Positions 53,412 through 62,739 of a DNA stretch of 64,000 bases are shown here, piece after piece; position 1 is the first letter of the stretch; each line of letters begins with the position of its first letter. A model generated the notes under the pieces. It had not been told where the DNA came from. It searched no databases and was given only the letters and a program-made list of their open reading frames with translations. Origin of the DNA: Ramlibacter pallidus (GTDB lineage Bacteria; Pseudomonadota; Gammaproteobacteria; Burkholderiales; Burkholderiaceae_C). Where the stretch lies: assembly GCF_015070875.1 (NCBI RefSeq), contig NZ_JADDIV010000004.1:248001-312000 (forward strand), given 5' to 3'. The position numbers were made by a program, and so were the translations under genes.

Positions 53412-54670
53412 TGACGGCGGCGGCGCAGCTGCTGCGGGCCGGCTTCGACGCGGAACACCGCGAAGCGCTGGACACCGCGGCGGCGCTGTACCGCCAGGCC
53501 CTGGCCGCGCAGCCGCGCATGCTGGAGGCGCACGTCAACCTGGCCGGCCTGCTGTGGCGGCTGGAGGATTTCGACGGCAGCCTGGCGCACGCGAACGAGG
53601 CGCTGGCCCTCGCGCCGGAGCATCCCTACGCGCAACGCATCGCAGGGACGGCGCTGATGAACCTGAACCGGCTGGACGCGGCGGAACGGCACCTGCGCCG
53701 CGCCCTGCAGCTGCAGCCCGCGTATCCGGCCGCGCAGCTGGACCTCGCCTTCACCCTGCTGGGTGCGGGCCGCCTGGCCGAAGGCTGGGAGTGGTTCGGC
53801 CGCCGCTGGGGGGAGGGCGGCCTGTCCCGCCCGGCTTTCTACCGGCCCACGCATGAGTGGCCGGGTCCGGGCGTCCCCCTGCACGGGCAGGCCATCGCCG
53901 TCTACGGCGAGCAGGGCCGGGGCGACGTGCTGCAGTTCCTGCGCTACGTGCCCATGCTGCAGGCGCTGGGGGCCCGGGTGGTCGCCGTGGTGCGGCCCGA
54001 GCTCGTCTCACTCGTGGAATCGAGCTTTCCCGGGGTGGCCTGCTGGCGGCCGGGCAGCAGCCTGCAGGTGCAGTGGCATGCCGCGCTGATGGACCTGCCC
54101 GCGCGGTTCGGCATCGCGCTGGAGCGCATCCCCGCCCACGTGCCCTACCTCCGCGCGCCGGACGAGGCGCGCGCCCGCTGGACCGCTCGGCTGGCCGGCT
54201 GGAAGGATCGCCTGAAGGTCGGCATCGCCTGGTCGGGCGCCGCGGGCCAGGCCAACAACCGCAACCGGGCCATGCCGCTGTCGCTGCTGCTGCCCCTGGC
54301 GCGGATCGGCGGCGTGCAGTGCTTCAGTCTGCAGAAGGAGGGCGCGGGAACCTGGACCGACACCGTGGCGGCCGCCGGCGAACTGGTGGACTTCGGCGCC
54401 GAGTGGCAGGACTTCGGCGACACCGCCGGCTTCGTCGAGCAACTCGACCTGGTGGTGACCGTGGACACCGCGGTAGCCCACCTCGCGGGAGCGCTGGGCA
54501 AGCCCGTGTGGATCCTGTTGCCCCCGAACGCGGACTGGCGGTGGCTGCTCGAGCGGGAGGATTCCCCCTGGTATCCGTCGGCCCGCCTGTTCCGGCGCGG
54601 GTTCGTCGCCGGCCGGGAGGAGCAGGCCACGCGCGTGGCGCAGGCGCTGCGCGAGCACTGCGCCCGCTAG
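53411..54670 (+). CDS. TPR protein with glycosyltransferase family 9-like C-terminal domain
   Basis: A 419-residue cytosolic protein. Residues about 1-135 hold three or four tetratricopeptide repeats (ALYRQALAAQPRMLEAHVNLAGLLW and related units). Residues about 170-415 resemble the heptosyltransferase/GT9 fold: GEQGRGDVLQFLRYVPML, VGIAWSGAAGQANNRNRAMPL, VDTAVAHLAGALGKPVWILLP and DWRWLLEREDSPWYPSARLF. TPR plus GT-B is the layout of protein O-glycosyltransferases, but here the C-terminal half is the family-9-like type common in bacterial TPR proteins. Whether it transfers a sugar is unknown. Its ATG overlaps the alpha-E stop by one base. Confidence 0.87.
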   Translation: MTAAAQLLRAGFDAEHREALDTAAALYRQALAAQPRMLEAHVNLAGLLWRLEDFDGSLAHANEALALAPEHPYAQRIAGTALMNLNRLDAAERHLRRALQLQPAYPAAQLDLAFTLLGAGRLAEGWEWFGRRWGEGGLSRPAFYRPTHEWPGPGVPLHGQAIAVYGEQGRGDVLQFLRYVPMLQALGARVVAVVRPELVSLVESSFPGVACWRPGSSLQVQWHAALMDLPARFGIALERIPAHVPYLRAPDEARARWTARLAGWKDRLKVGIAWSGAAGQANNRNRAMPLSLLLPLARIGGVQCFSLQKEGAGTWTDTVAAAGELVDFGAEWQDFGDTAGFVEQLDLVVTVDTAVAHLAGALGKPVWILLPPNADWRWLLEREDSPWYPSARLFRRGFVAGREEQATRVAQALREHCAR

Positions 54671-54677
54671 CCCCGGC

Positions 54678-55052
54678 TCACGCCTCGCGCAGCCAGGCCA
54701 TGGCGGCCTGTTCGTCGTCGAATACGCTGACGTTGGCGCCATTGCGCCGCGCCGCCTTCTCGCTCACGCGGGTCACGCGCTCCGGCGGCACCACCGAGGC
54801 GATCTTCTCCATGTGGGACAGGCTGGCCGCGGCCTCCTCGCCGATGCGGAACTGCTCCTGGCGGCTGAAGGGGGTGGTGACGCTGCGCAGGTCGACCAGG
54901 ACGCGGTCCACCTTCCAGGTCTCGCTTTCCACCCCGAGCAGGTGGATCAGCGACAGCAGCTGGCCGAGCGACGGCTGTCCGGTCACCGTCACGCGGATGA
55001 AGTGCGGTCCGGGGTCGATCGCGAGATCGAAGCCGAGGTCACTCTCGTTCAT
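54678..55052 (-). CDS. Small STAS/SpoIIAA-like hypothetical protein
   Basis: A 124-residue soluble protein starting MNESDLGFDLAIDPGPHFIR. The alternating strand-helix pattern with VDRVLVDLRSVTTPFSRQEQFRIGEE and a late NVSVFDDEQAAMAWLRE helix is that of SpoIIAA-like (STAS-fold) proteins, which often act as small regulators or lipid-associated factors. I cannot identify a phosphorylatable serine with confidence. The start at 55052 is chosen because it gives a compact domain; the frame is open upstream. Convergent with the TPR gene (7 bp between stops). The 115 bp upstream before the HD gene hold no gene. Confidence 0.72.
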   Translation of the reverse strand: MNESDLGFDLAIDPGPHFIRVTVTGQPSLGQLLSLIHLLGVESETWKVDRVLVDLRSVTTPFSRQEQFRIGEEAAASLSHMEKIASVVPPERVTRVSEKAARRNGANVSVFDDEQAAMAWLREA

Positions 55053-55167
55053 GGCACCTTCAATGTGCCAGAGTCCCGCGCGCGCGCGCGCGGCGGATGT
55101 CACGCAAGCGCGGGTTGCGTGCGGCGGCTTACGCCTGTAACGCCGCCCGCGTGAGGAACACCACGGA

Positions 55168-55809
55168 TCAACGGGCTGCGTCGGAGCCGGCTTGCAGCCG
55201 CGAGAGCGCCTGTCCGAGGTTGGCGCGGGCCCGGCCCTCCAGTGCGTCGTGGAACGCCACGGTGCCGTAGATCCTGGAGCGCTCCAGGAAGCCCTGGAGC
55301 ACGCGTGCCCGGCCGGCGCGGAAGGCGTCGTCCGGCACGTGCGCGTATTCGGCGCGCACCTGCGCCTCGAACTCCGAGAACCGCGCCGGTGCGGCACCGA
55401 GGACCGCCAGGTCCACGTCGAGCAGCAGCTGCGTGTCGGGGTCGGCGGACGCTGCGTGCCCCTGCGTCGCCCGGACCATGGCCGCCACCCGCTGCGCCGG
55501 CGCTTCGCCGCAGCCAGCCGCGATGATGCTGCGGTGCGCCCAGTCGGCGCTGCGCTGCTCGTTGTCGCCGCGTTGCGGGTCGTACACGGCATCGTGGAAC
55601 CACAGGGCCAGCTCGATCTCCGCGGGCCGCCGCGCCAGCATGGACGCGGCCTCGAAGTGCGCCAGGCATTCGCGCAGGTGCTGCAGCGTGTGGTAGCGGC
55701 GGTGCTGCTCGCTGTACGCGGCCACCAGCTGGTTCAGGAGCCCGCCGTCGGCCTGCTGCGCACCGAGCTCGCCCCACAGCCGGCGCCAGGACTGCAGCGT
55801 CACGTTCAT
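55168..55809 (-). CDS. HD-superfamily metal-dependent phosphohydrolase
   Basis: A 213-residue HD-domain protein of the predicted metal-dependent phosphohydrolase group (COG4339 type). The histidine in RRYHTLQHL, the WFHDAVYD HD pair near residue 71 and the later LLLDVDLAVLG aspartate are the metal-binding pattern. The substrate is unknown. Its ATG overlaps the stop of the upstream mltB gene (ATGA). No frameshift was seen. Confidence 0.87.
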   Translation of the reverse strand: MNVTLQSWRRLWGELGAQQADGGLLNQLVAAYSEQHRRYHTLQHLRECLAHFEAASMLARRPAEIELALWFHDAVYDPQRGDNEQRSADWAHRSIIAAGCGEAPAQRVAAMVRATQGHAASADPDTQLLLDVDLAVLGAAPARFSEFEAQVRAEYAHVPDDAFRAGRARVLQGFLERSRIYGTVAFHDALEGRARANLGQALSRLQAGSDAAR

Positions 55810-57044
55810 CGGCTGGCGGTTTCGCGGCCGAGCGCCTCGCGCACTTCGCGGCCCAGCTCGATGACGGACATCGCGTAGTAGCTCGACCAGTTGTAGCGGG
55901 TGATCACGTAGAAATTCTCGGTGCCGGCCACGTAGCTCGGCGGGTCGCCCCCGTTCTGCAGCTCGATCAGCGCCAGCGGCCCCTTGTGCTCCAGCGCGGG
56001 GCCTTCGAGCACGGCGCCCCGCGCCTGGAAGCTGGCCACGCTGAAGGTCGGCAGGATGTCCGGCACCAGCAGGCCTTCGAGGTCCAGCTTCGCGGCGTCG
56101 AAGCGCACCGGGTAGTGGGTCGGCATGCCCGGCTTCCAGCCATAGCCCTTGAAGTAGTTGGCCACCGAGCCGATCACGTCCTCCGTGCTGCCGGCCAGGT
56201 CGATGCTCTTGTCGCCGTCGTAGTCCACTCCCCAGCGCGCCAGGCTGGTGGGCATGAACTGCGGCATGCCCCAGGCGCCCGCGTAGCTGCCGCGGGGACG
56301 CAGGGGGTCGCTGCGGTTGGCCCGGTGCCAGGCAAGGAACTGCTCGAGCTCGCCACGGAAATACTGCGTGCGTTCGGCCGCGCGCGGGTGGCTGGCCGGG
56401 AAGTCGAAGGAGAGCGTGGCGAGCGCGTCGATCACGCGGAAATCGCCCATCTGCTGCCCGTAGATGGTCTCCACGCCGATGATGCCGACGATCATCTCCG
56501 CCGGCACGCCGTACTCCTGCTCGGCGCGTTCCAGCGTGCGCCGGTTCTGCTGCCAGAAGCGCACGCCGGCGGCGATGCGGATCGGGTCGATGAAGCGGCT
56601 GCGGTACACGCGCCAGTTCTTCGGCTGGCCCGCCGGCGCCGGCTGCATCAGGCGCGTGACGACCGGCAGGTTCTGCGCCTCGCCGACCATGCGGCGCACC
56701 CAGGCGCCGTCCAGGCCGCGTCTGGCCGCGATCTCGTCGGCGAAGAGCATCGCGTCCTCGCGCTGCGCATAGGGTGTGCCCCGGCGCTGCGAAGGGGCGC
56801 GGTTCGCGGCGCGGGGCCTCGCCGGGCTGGCCGGTTGGGCCGCCGGTGCGGCGGGCGCAGCAACGGGAGCAGGAGCAGCGGCGGCAGGCGCAACCGGGTC
56901 GGGAGCGGGCGTTGCGGTGGCAGGCGCGGCCGGCACCGCGGCGGGAGCGGCCGGTTCGGCGGCGGCGCCCGCTTCGGCCGGTTGCGCCGAGGCGTGCAGC
57001 GGCAAGGCCAGCGCGAGCGACAGGAGGAGGTGCAGGGGAGACAT
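55806..57044 (-). CDS. mltB: Membrane-associated lytic murein transglycosylase B
   Basis: A 412-residue exported peptidoglycan transglycosylase. Signal peptide MSPLHLLLSLALALPLHASA is followed by a roughly 60-residue Pro/Ala linker, then the MltB domain with catalytic Glu192 (IIGVETIYG), ALATLSFDFP, YAGAWGMPQFMPTSL and NYFKGYGWKPG. It lacks an obvious lipobox cysteine, unlike E. coli MltB, so it may be soluble periplasmic. The start at 57044 gives the signal peptide; it overlaps the TgpA-type transglutaminase stop by one base. Fourth of a coupled run MoxR, DUF58, TgpA-type, MltB, HD. Confidence 0.93.
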   Translation of the reverse strand: MSPLHLLLSLALALPLHASAQPAEAGAAAEPAAPAAVPAAPATATPAPDPVAPAAAAPAPVAAPAAPAAQPASPARPRAANRAPSQRRGTPYAQREDAMLFADEIAARRGLDGAWVRRMVGEAQNLPVVTRLMQPAPAGQPKNWRVYRSRFIDPIRIAAGVRFWQQNRRTLERAEQEYGVPAEMIVGIIGVETIYGQQMGDFRVIDALATLSFDFPASHPRAAERTQYFRGELEQFLAWHRANRSDPLRPRGSYAGAWGMPQFMPTSLARWGVDYDGDKSIDLAGSTEDVIGSVANYFKGYGWKPGMPTHYPVRFDAAKLDLEGLLVPDILPTFSVASFQARGAVLEGPALEHKGPLALIELQNGGDPPSYVAGTENFYVITRYNWSSYYAMSVIELGREVREALGRETASR

Positions 57045-59050
57045 CAATGCGGCCAGGACAGCTGTTGGAATTCGCGCCGCAGCGCGGCGAGCGAGGCTCC
57101 GGGCACGCGCGCGTACCGCTGGGCTTCCAGCTTCAGGAGCCAATCCGCCAATCCTCTCGCATCCGGGCCGAAACGTGTGGTGACAAGGCGGGCAATTTCA
57201 CGGGGCGGCGTGGCCGGGCCCACTTCTACGCCTGCCTGTCTCAGCTGCTTTCGCACCCGTGCCAGCAGCCTCAGCCAGGGGTCGTGCTGCAGGCGGTCCC
57301 ACCAGCTCCACGCCGCCCCGCCCAGCGCGACCAGCACCACCACCGCGATCAGCACGCGCGCGAGGTCCATCCAGCTTGGGGTGTCGAAGCCGAGGTTGCG
57401 CAGCAGGTCCAGCTGGCGACTCTGGGTGTAGTTCAGGATCGTCTGGTTCCAGCGGTTGTTCATCGCCTCCCAGCTGGCGCGCAGGAAGGCCGACACGTCG
57501 GGGTTGACGCTGTCGATGGCCGACGCCACCACGCCGCGCGGCGGCGTCAGACGCTGCAGCGTTCCCGTGCGCCCCGGGGCGACGACGGCGGTCGGATCGA
57601 CCCGGACCCACCCACGGTTCTCCAGCCAGACTTCCGTCCACGCGTGGGCGTCGCTCTGGCGCACGGCCCAGTATCCGTCGACGGGGTTGACCGCGCCTCC
57701 CTGGTAGCCCGTCACGATGCGGGCGGGGATGTCCAGCTCGCGCATCAGCACGACGAAGGCCGAGGCGATGTGCTCGCAGAAGCCTTCCTTGCGGTCGAAC
57801 CAGAATTCGTCGGCCGTGTGTTCGCCGTACACCCCGGGCTCCAGCGTGTACGTGTAGCCGCCCGTGCGCAGGTGCCGCAGCGCGGCCTGCACAAGCACCA
57901 GCGGCGCGCTGCCCGGGTTCTCGCGCCGCAGCGTCCGCGCAAGCTCGGTCGTGCGCGGATTGAAGCCCGGGGGCAGCGCGCTGTACTCGGGCAGCACGGC
58001 GATGCGGCCCTGCGGCCCGTGGCGGAAGTTCACGTGGCTGGCCGCGGTGTACCGCAGCAGGTCGACCACGGGCGCGGAGCCGACCCAGGTGAGTTCGCTG
58101 GTCATCGCCGCGCGCATCCCCGAGACCTGGGGGGCTTCGGTGGCTGCGTCCAGGGTGAGCAGCCAGGGCCGGTTGTGCGGCTCGAGGGTCACCTCGTAGC
58201 GCACCGGCGTACCGAAGCCCACGAGCTGCGGGTCGGCCAGGCGCAGCGGCGGGAAGCGATTCGCCAGCCGCGGCAGCAGCGGCCGCCACTCCCGCCCGTC
58301 GAAATCGCTGAACACGGGGCCGCGGAAATAGAGGTCCGCCTGCGCCGGCGGGGGACCCTCGAAGCGGACGCGGAAGGCAATGCTGTCGTCGAGCGCCAGG
58401 TTCGCGATGTTGCCCACCTGCATCTGCGAGGACAGGCCGCTGCGCCCGCTCATCGCGTCGCCCGGGATGCCCCACAGCGGCGCAAAGCGCGGGAACAGGA
58501 CGAACAGCACGGCCATCACCGGTGCGCCCAGCAGCGCCATCCACGCGGCGGTCTTCGCCGCCTGCAGCAGCGGCGGCCTCCCGACCGGCATGTGCGCGTT
58601 CACGAGCGCGGTCAGCAAGCCCAGCAGGCCGAGCAGCATGGCGGCGGCCACGGCGAGCGATTGCGAGAAGAAGAAGTTCGTGAGCATCGTGAAGAAGCCC
58701 AGGAAGAAGACGACGAACGCATCGCGCCGGGCGCGCAGTTCGAGCGTCTTGAGCGCCATCAGCGCCACGATCAGCGTCACGCCGGCATCGCGGCCGAGCA
58801 GCGTGCCGTGCGTCATCCACGTGCCGGACAAGGTCACCGCCAGCAATCCCGCGATCCACCAGCGGCTGGGCAGCGGCCGTGCCTGCACCGCCAGGGTGCC
58901 GCGCCACGCGAGCACGACGGCGACCAGCAGCGAGCACCACCAGGGGAGGTTCGTGACCTGGGGCAGGACGACCCAGCCGATCACGAGGAGCAGGAACAGC
59001 GTGTCGCGGCTGTCCCGCGGCAGCGACGCGAGGCGTGGCAGCGTCAGCAC
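57044..59050 (-). CDS. TgpA-type membrane transglutaminase (DUF3488 + transglutaminase core)
   Basis: A 668-residue inner-membrane protein. Residues 1-185 have six or seven membrane helices (DUF3488), 190-550 form a periplasmic region with the transglutaminase core: Cys425 (EGFCEHIAS), His in DAHAWTEVW and Asp in RVDPTAV, all intact. One more membrane helix (about 575-597) and a cytoplasmic tail close it. TgpA of Pseudomonas is the characterised relative, essential or important for envelope integrity. The start is GTG at 59050, overlapping the DUF58 stop by 7 bp. Always found with MoxR and DUF58 genes, as here. Confidence 0.93.
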   Translation of the reverse strand: MLTLPRLASLPRDSRDTLFLLLVIGWVVLPQVTNLPWWCSLLVAVVLAWRGTLAVQARPLPSRWWIAGLLAVTLSGTWMTHGTLLGRDAGVTLIVALMALKTLELRARRDAFVVFFLGFFTMLTNFFFSQSLAVAAAMLLGLLGLLTALVNAHMPVGRPPLLQAAKTAAWMALLGAPVMAVLFVLFPRFAPLWGIPGDAMSGRSGLSSQMQVGNIANLALDDSIAFRVRFEGPPPAQADLYFRGPVFSDFDGREWRPLLPRLANRFPPLRLADPQLVGFGTPVRYEVTLEPHNRPWLLTLDAATEAPQVSGMRAAMTSELTWVGSAPVVDLLRYTAASHVNFRHGPQGRIAVLPEYSALPPGFNPRTTELARTLRRENPGSAPLVLVQAALRHLRTGGYTYTLEPGVYGEHTADEFWFDRKEGFCEHIASAFVVLMRELDIPARIVTGYQGGAVNPVDGYWAVRQSDAHAWTEVWLENRGWVRVDPTAVVAPGRTGTLQRLTPPRGVVASAIDSVNPDVSAFLRASWEAMNNRWNQTILNYTQSRQLDLLRNLGFDTPSWMDLARVLIAVVVLVALGGAAWSWWDRLQHDPWLRLLARVRKQLRQAGVEVGPATPPREIARLVTTRFGPDARGLADWLLKLEAQRYARVPGASLAALRREFQQLSWPH

Positions 59051-60023
59051 AGCGCGAGCGCCTCCAGGCAGCGGCGCTTGTGCGCCTCGCCGCTCGCCGG
59101 CGCGACCTGCTGGCCGGGCAGGCGCAGGCCGTAATCCTGTCCCAGCTTGTCGGCCTGCAGCACCCAGGCCGCAAGACGCTCCAGGCGCGCTTCGCGGTCG
59201 GCCAGGCCGACCTGCGCGAAGTCCAGCCACAGTTCGTGGCGCTGCGACTGCAGGGTGTCGCGGCTCACCAGTTCGTCGGTCTTGGCGGCCTTCTTCCAGA
59301 CCACCAGCTTCAGCGGATCGCCGCGGCGGTACGCCCGCACGCCTTCGAACTCGCCGGAGTTCTGCGCGGACGCGCGGGCCGCGCCGCCGGCGCGCGGTTC
59401 CCCGGCGGGCAGCGGCGGCGGATGGGACTCCGGCCGCGGATAGACCAGCACCTGCGCCGCCGGCCGCCAGACGGTCCAGACCCGGAACGTTCCCAGCGGG
59501 AAGCGCGTTTCGGCGGTGAGGGGCGGCACCGGGTGCAGGCCGCGCCGTTCCGGCATGAAGGCCACGTGCACGGTGCAACTCCCCTGCGCCGGGACGTCCG
59601 TCCACGTCCAGTGGTCTCCGCCGCCCGCGTCCAGCACCGCGAGTCCGATCCCGTGCCGGATCGTCCGGCGCGCATTGGCGAGGGTGACGGCCAGCGTGGC
59701 GCTGGAGCCGGCGAACTGCGGCGGCGGCTGCATCAGGGCCAGGGACAACCCGCGCAGCGTGGCGTGGCACACGTGCATGCCCGCGAGCGCGCTGCCCGCC
59801 AGCAGGAAGGTGAGCAGGTAGCCCAGGTTCAGCTGGTAGTTGATGGAGCCGATCAGCAGCACCAGCAGCGTGGCGCCCAGCATGAATCCCGGCCGGGTGG
59901 GCAGGATGTAGACGTTGCGCTGCGTCAGCGTCAGGGTGTCCGTCAACGGCAGCCGCGCCTGCCACCACTGGCGGAACTTCTGGCGCGCGAGCGCGGCAGG
60001 GTTCAGCGCGAGCGGGACGGTGC

Positions 60024-60027
<4 letters not shown>
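59044..60027 (-). CDS. DUF58 domain protein
   Basis: A 327-residue protein with two adjacent N-terminal membrane helices (about residues 45-80) and a DUF58 domain whose signature is GEFEGVRAYRRGDPLKLVVWKKAAKTDELVSR around residues 225-255. DUF58 proteins carry a von Willebrand A-like fold and are the partner of MoxR AAA+ ATPases. The mechanism is unknown. The start overlaps the MoxR stop (ATGA) and its stop overlaps the TgpA start. Length and motifs are typical. Confidence 0.92.
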
Positions 60028-60944
<917 letters not shown>

Positions 60945-60988
60945 GAAGCGCGACGTTATCCGAAATTTCAGCGAAGCCGAGGCAGGCA

Positions 60989-61942
60989 ATGCACAAAACC
61001 GGCTATTTCACGCACCCGGACTGCAGGCGGCACGACATGGGCCGGGGCCACCCCGAATGCCCCGAGCGGCTCGATGCCATCGAGGACCGGCTGCTCGCGT
61101 CGCGCATGCTCGATGTGGTGGAGCGACGCGAAGCCCCGCTCGCCAGCCCCGAGATCCTGGAACTGGCGCACGACCGCATGCACGTCGCGGCGGTGCGCGG
61201 CCTGGCCGAGGAAGTGACCGACGAGGAGAACGCGGGCGGCGACGGCCTCGTCTTCATCGACCCGGACACCGCGATGAACCGGCACACCTGGAACGCGGTG
61301 ATGCGCGCCGCCGGTGCCGCGATCGCGGCGACCGACGCGGTGATCGCCGGCGAACTCGAGAACGCGTTCTGCGCCACGCGCCCGCCCGGCCACCACGCCT
61401 GCCGCAGCCGCGCGATGGGCTTCTGCATCTTCAACAACGTGGCGGTCGCCGCGCGCTACGCGCTGGAGCGCCACGGCCTCAAGCGCGTGGCGATCGTCGA
61501 CTTCGACGTGCACCACGGCAACGGCACCGAGGACATCCTGGCGGGCGACGACCGCGTGCTGATGGTGGGCCTGTTCCAGCACCCCTTCTACCCGTACAGC
61601 GGTTTCGGCGCGCACGCCGACAACATGGTGAACCTGCCGGTGCCCGCGTACACCAAGGGCGACGCCATCCGGCCGCTGATCGAGAAGCACTGGCTGCCGC
61701 GGCTGGAGGACTTCCGGCCCGAGATGATCTTCATCAGCGCGGGCTTCGACGCCCACCGCGAGGACGACCTTGGCCAGCTGGGGCTGGTGGAGGCGGACTA
61801 CGCATGGATCACGCGCCAGCTGCGCGACGTGGCGCAGCGCCACGCCAAGGGCCGCATCGTGTCCTGCCTGGAAGGGGGCTACAACCTCGACGCCCTGGGG
61901 CGCAGCGTGGAAGCGCACGTGCGGGCGCTGGCGGACGTCTGA
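60989..61942 (+). CDS. Histone-deacetylase-family (class II/AcuC-ApaH-like) amidohydrolase
   Basis: A 317-residue zinc hydrolase of the arginase-deacetylase superfamily. The active-site His pair is His135-His136 (RPPGHHACRSRAMGFC), zinc ligands are in DFDVHHGNGTED (Asp and His) and FISAGFDAHREDD, and GGYNLDALGRSVEAH closes the family signature. Bacterial relatives deacetylate polyamines or small amides; a lysine-deacetylase role is also possible. The substrate is not evident here. It is divergent from MoxR (44 bp). The enoyl-CoA hydratase-like gene follows 2 bp later. Confidence 0.93.
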   Translation: MHKTGYFTHPDCRRHDMGRGHPECPERLDAIEDRLLASRMLDVVERREAPLASPEILELAHDRMHVAAVRGLAEEVTDEENAGGDGLVFIDPDTAMNRHTWNAVMRAAGAAIAATDAVIAGELENAFCATRPPGHHACRSRAMGFCIFNNVAVAARYALERHGLKRVAIVDFDVHHGNGTEDILAGDDRVLMVGLFQHPFYPYSGFGAHADNMVNLPVPAYTKGDAIRPLIEKHWLPRLEDFRPEMIFISAGFDAHREDDLGQLGLVEADYAWITRQLRDVAQRHAKGRIVSCLEGGYNLDALGRSVEAHVRALADV

Positions 61943-61944
61943 GC

Positions 61945-62739
61945 GTGGCGGCTGCCGGCGTGCCCGTGCTGGAAAGCCGCGACGCCCGCGGCGTGGTGAC
62001 GCTGACGCTGAACCGGCCCGGGAGCTTCAACGCCCTGTCCGAGGAAATGCTGGACGCGCTGCAGGCGGCACTCGACCGGGTCGGGGGCGACGAAGCCGCG
62101 CGCGCCGTGGTCCTGGCGGCCGAGGGCAAGGCGTTCTGCGCCGGCCACCACCTGAAGGAAATGATCGCCCGGCCGGAGCTGCCGTACTACCAGGGGCTGT
62201 TCGCGCGGTGCAGCCGCATGATGCTGGCGATCCAGAAGCTGCCGGTGCCGGTCATCGCGCGGGTCGAAGGCCTCGCCACCGCGGCCGGGTGCCAGCTGGT
62301 GGCGCAGTGCGACCTGGCCGTTGCTTCGACCGAAGCAAGCTTCGCCGTCAGCGGCGTGAACCTCGGCCTGTTCTGTTCCACGCCCAGCGTGCCGCTGCTG
62401 CGCAACATCGCGCCGAAGCAGGCGATGGAAATGCTGGTCACGGGCGAGTTCATTTCCGCCACGCAGGCGCGCGACCGCGGCCTCGTGAACCACGCGGTCC
62501 CGCCGGAGGCGGTGGACGCCGAGATCGCCCGCCTCGTCGACAGCATCCTGGCCAAGCCGCGGCTGGCGCTGGCGATGGGCAAGGAACTGTTCTACCGCCA
62601 GCGCGAGATGGGCGTGGAGGCGGCCTACCAGCTGGCCGCGCAGACCATGGCCGCCAACATGATGGACGGCTGCGCCCTCGAAGGCGTCGCGGCGTTCACC
62701 GAAAAAAGGAAACCGAACTGGAACCCGTCGCAGGAATGA
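61945..62739 (+). CDS. Enoyl-CoA hydratase/isomerase-family protein lacking both catalytic glutamates
   Basis: A 264-residue crotonase-fold protein. The acyl-CoA oxyanion regions are visible: AFCAGHHLKEM and ATAAGCQLVAQCDLAVAS. The two catalytic glutamates of classical hydratases are replaced: Gln117 in GCQLV (normally GCEL) and Gly137 in FAVSGVNLG (normally PEI/VNLG). The same pattern occurs in the ECHDC3-like branch, for which hydratase activity is not expected. The start is GTG at 61945, chosen because the frame is open upstream through the deacetylase gene; it is 2 bp after that gene's stop. The last four bases overlap the MscS gene (ATGA). Confidence 0.88.
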   Translation: MAAAGVPVLESRDARGVVTLTLNRPGSFNALSEEMLDALQAALDRVGGDEAARAVVLAAEGKAFCAGHHLKEMIARPELPYYQGLFARCSRMMLAIQKLPVPVIARVEGLATAAGCQLVAQCDLAVASTEASFAVSGVNLGLFCSTPSVPLLRNIAPKQAMEMLVTGEFISATQARDRGLVNHAVPPEAVDAEIARLVDSILAKPRLALAMGKELFYRQREMGVEAAYQLAAQTMAANMMDGCALEGVAAFTEKRKPNWNPSQE

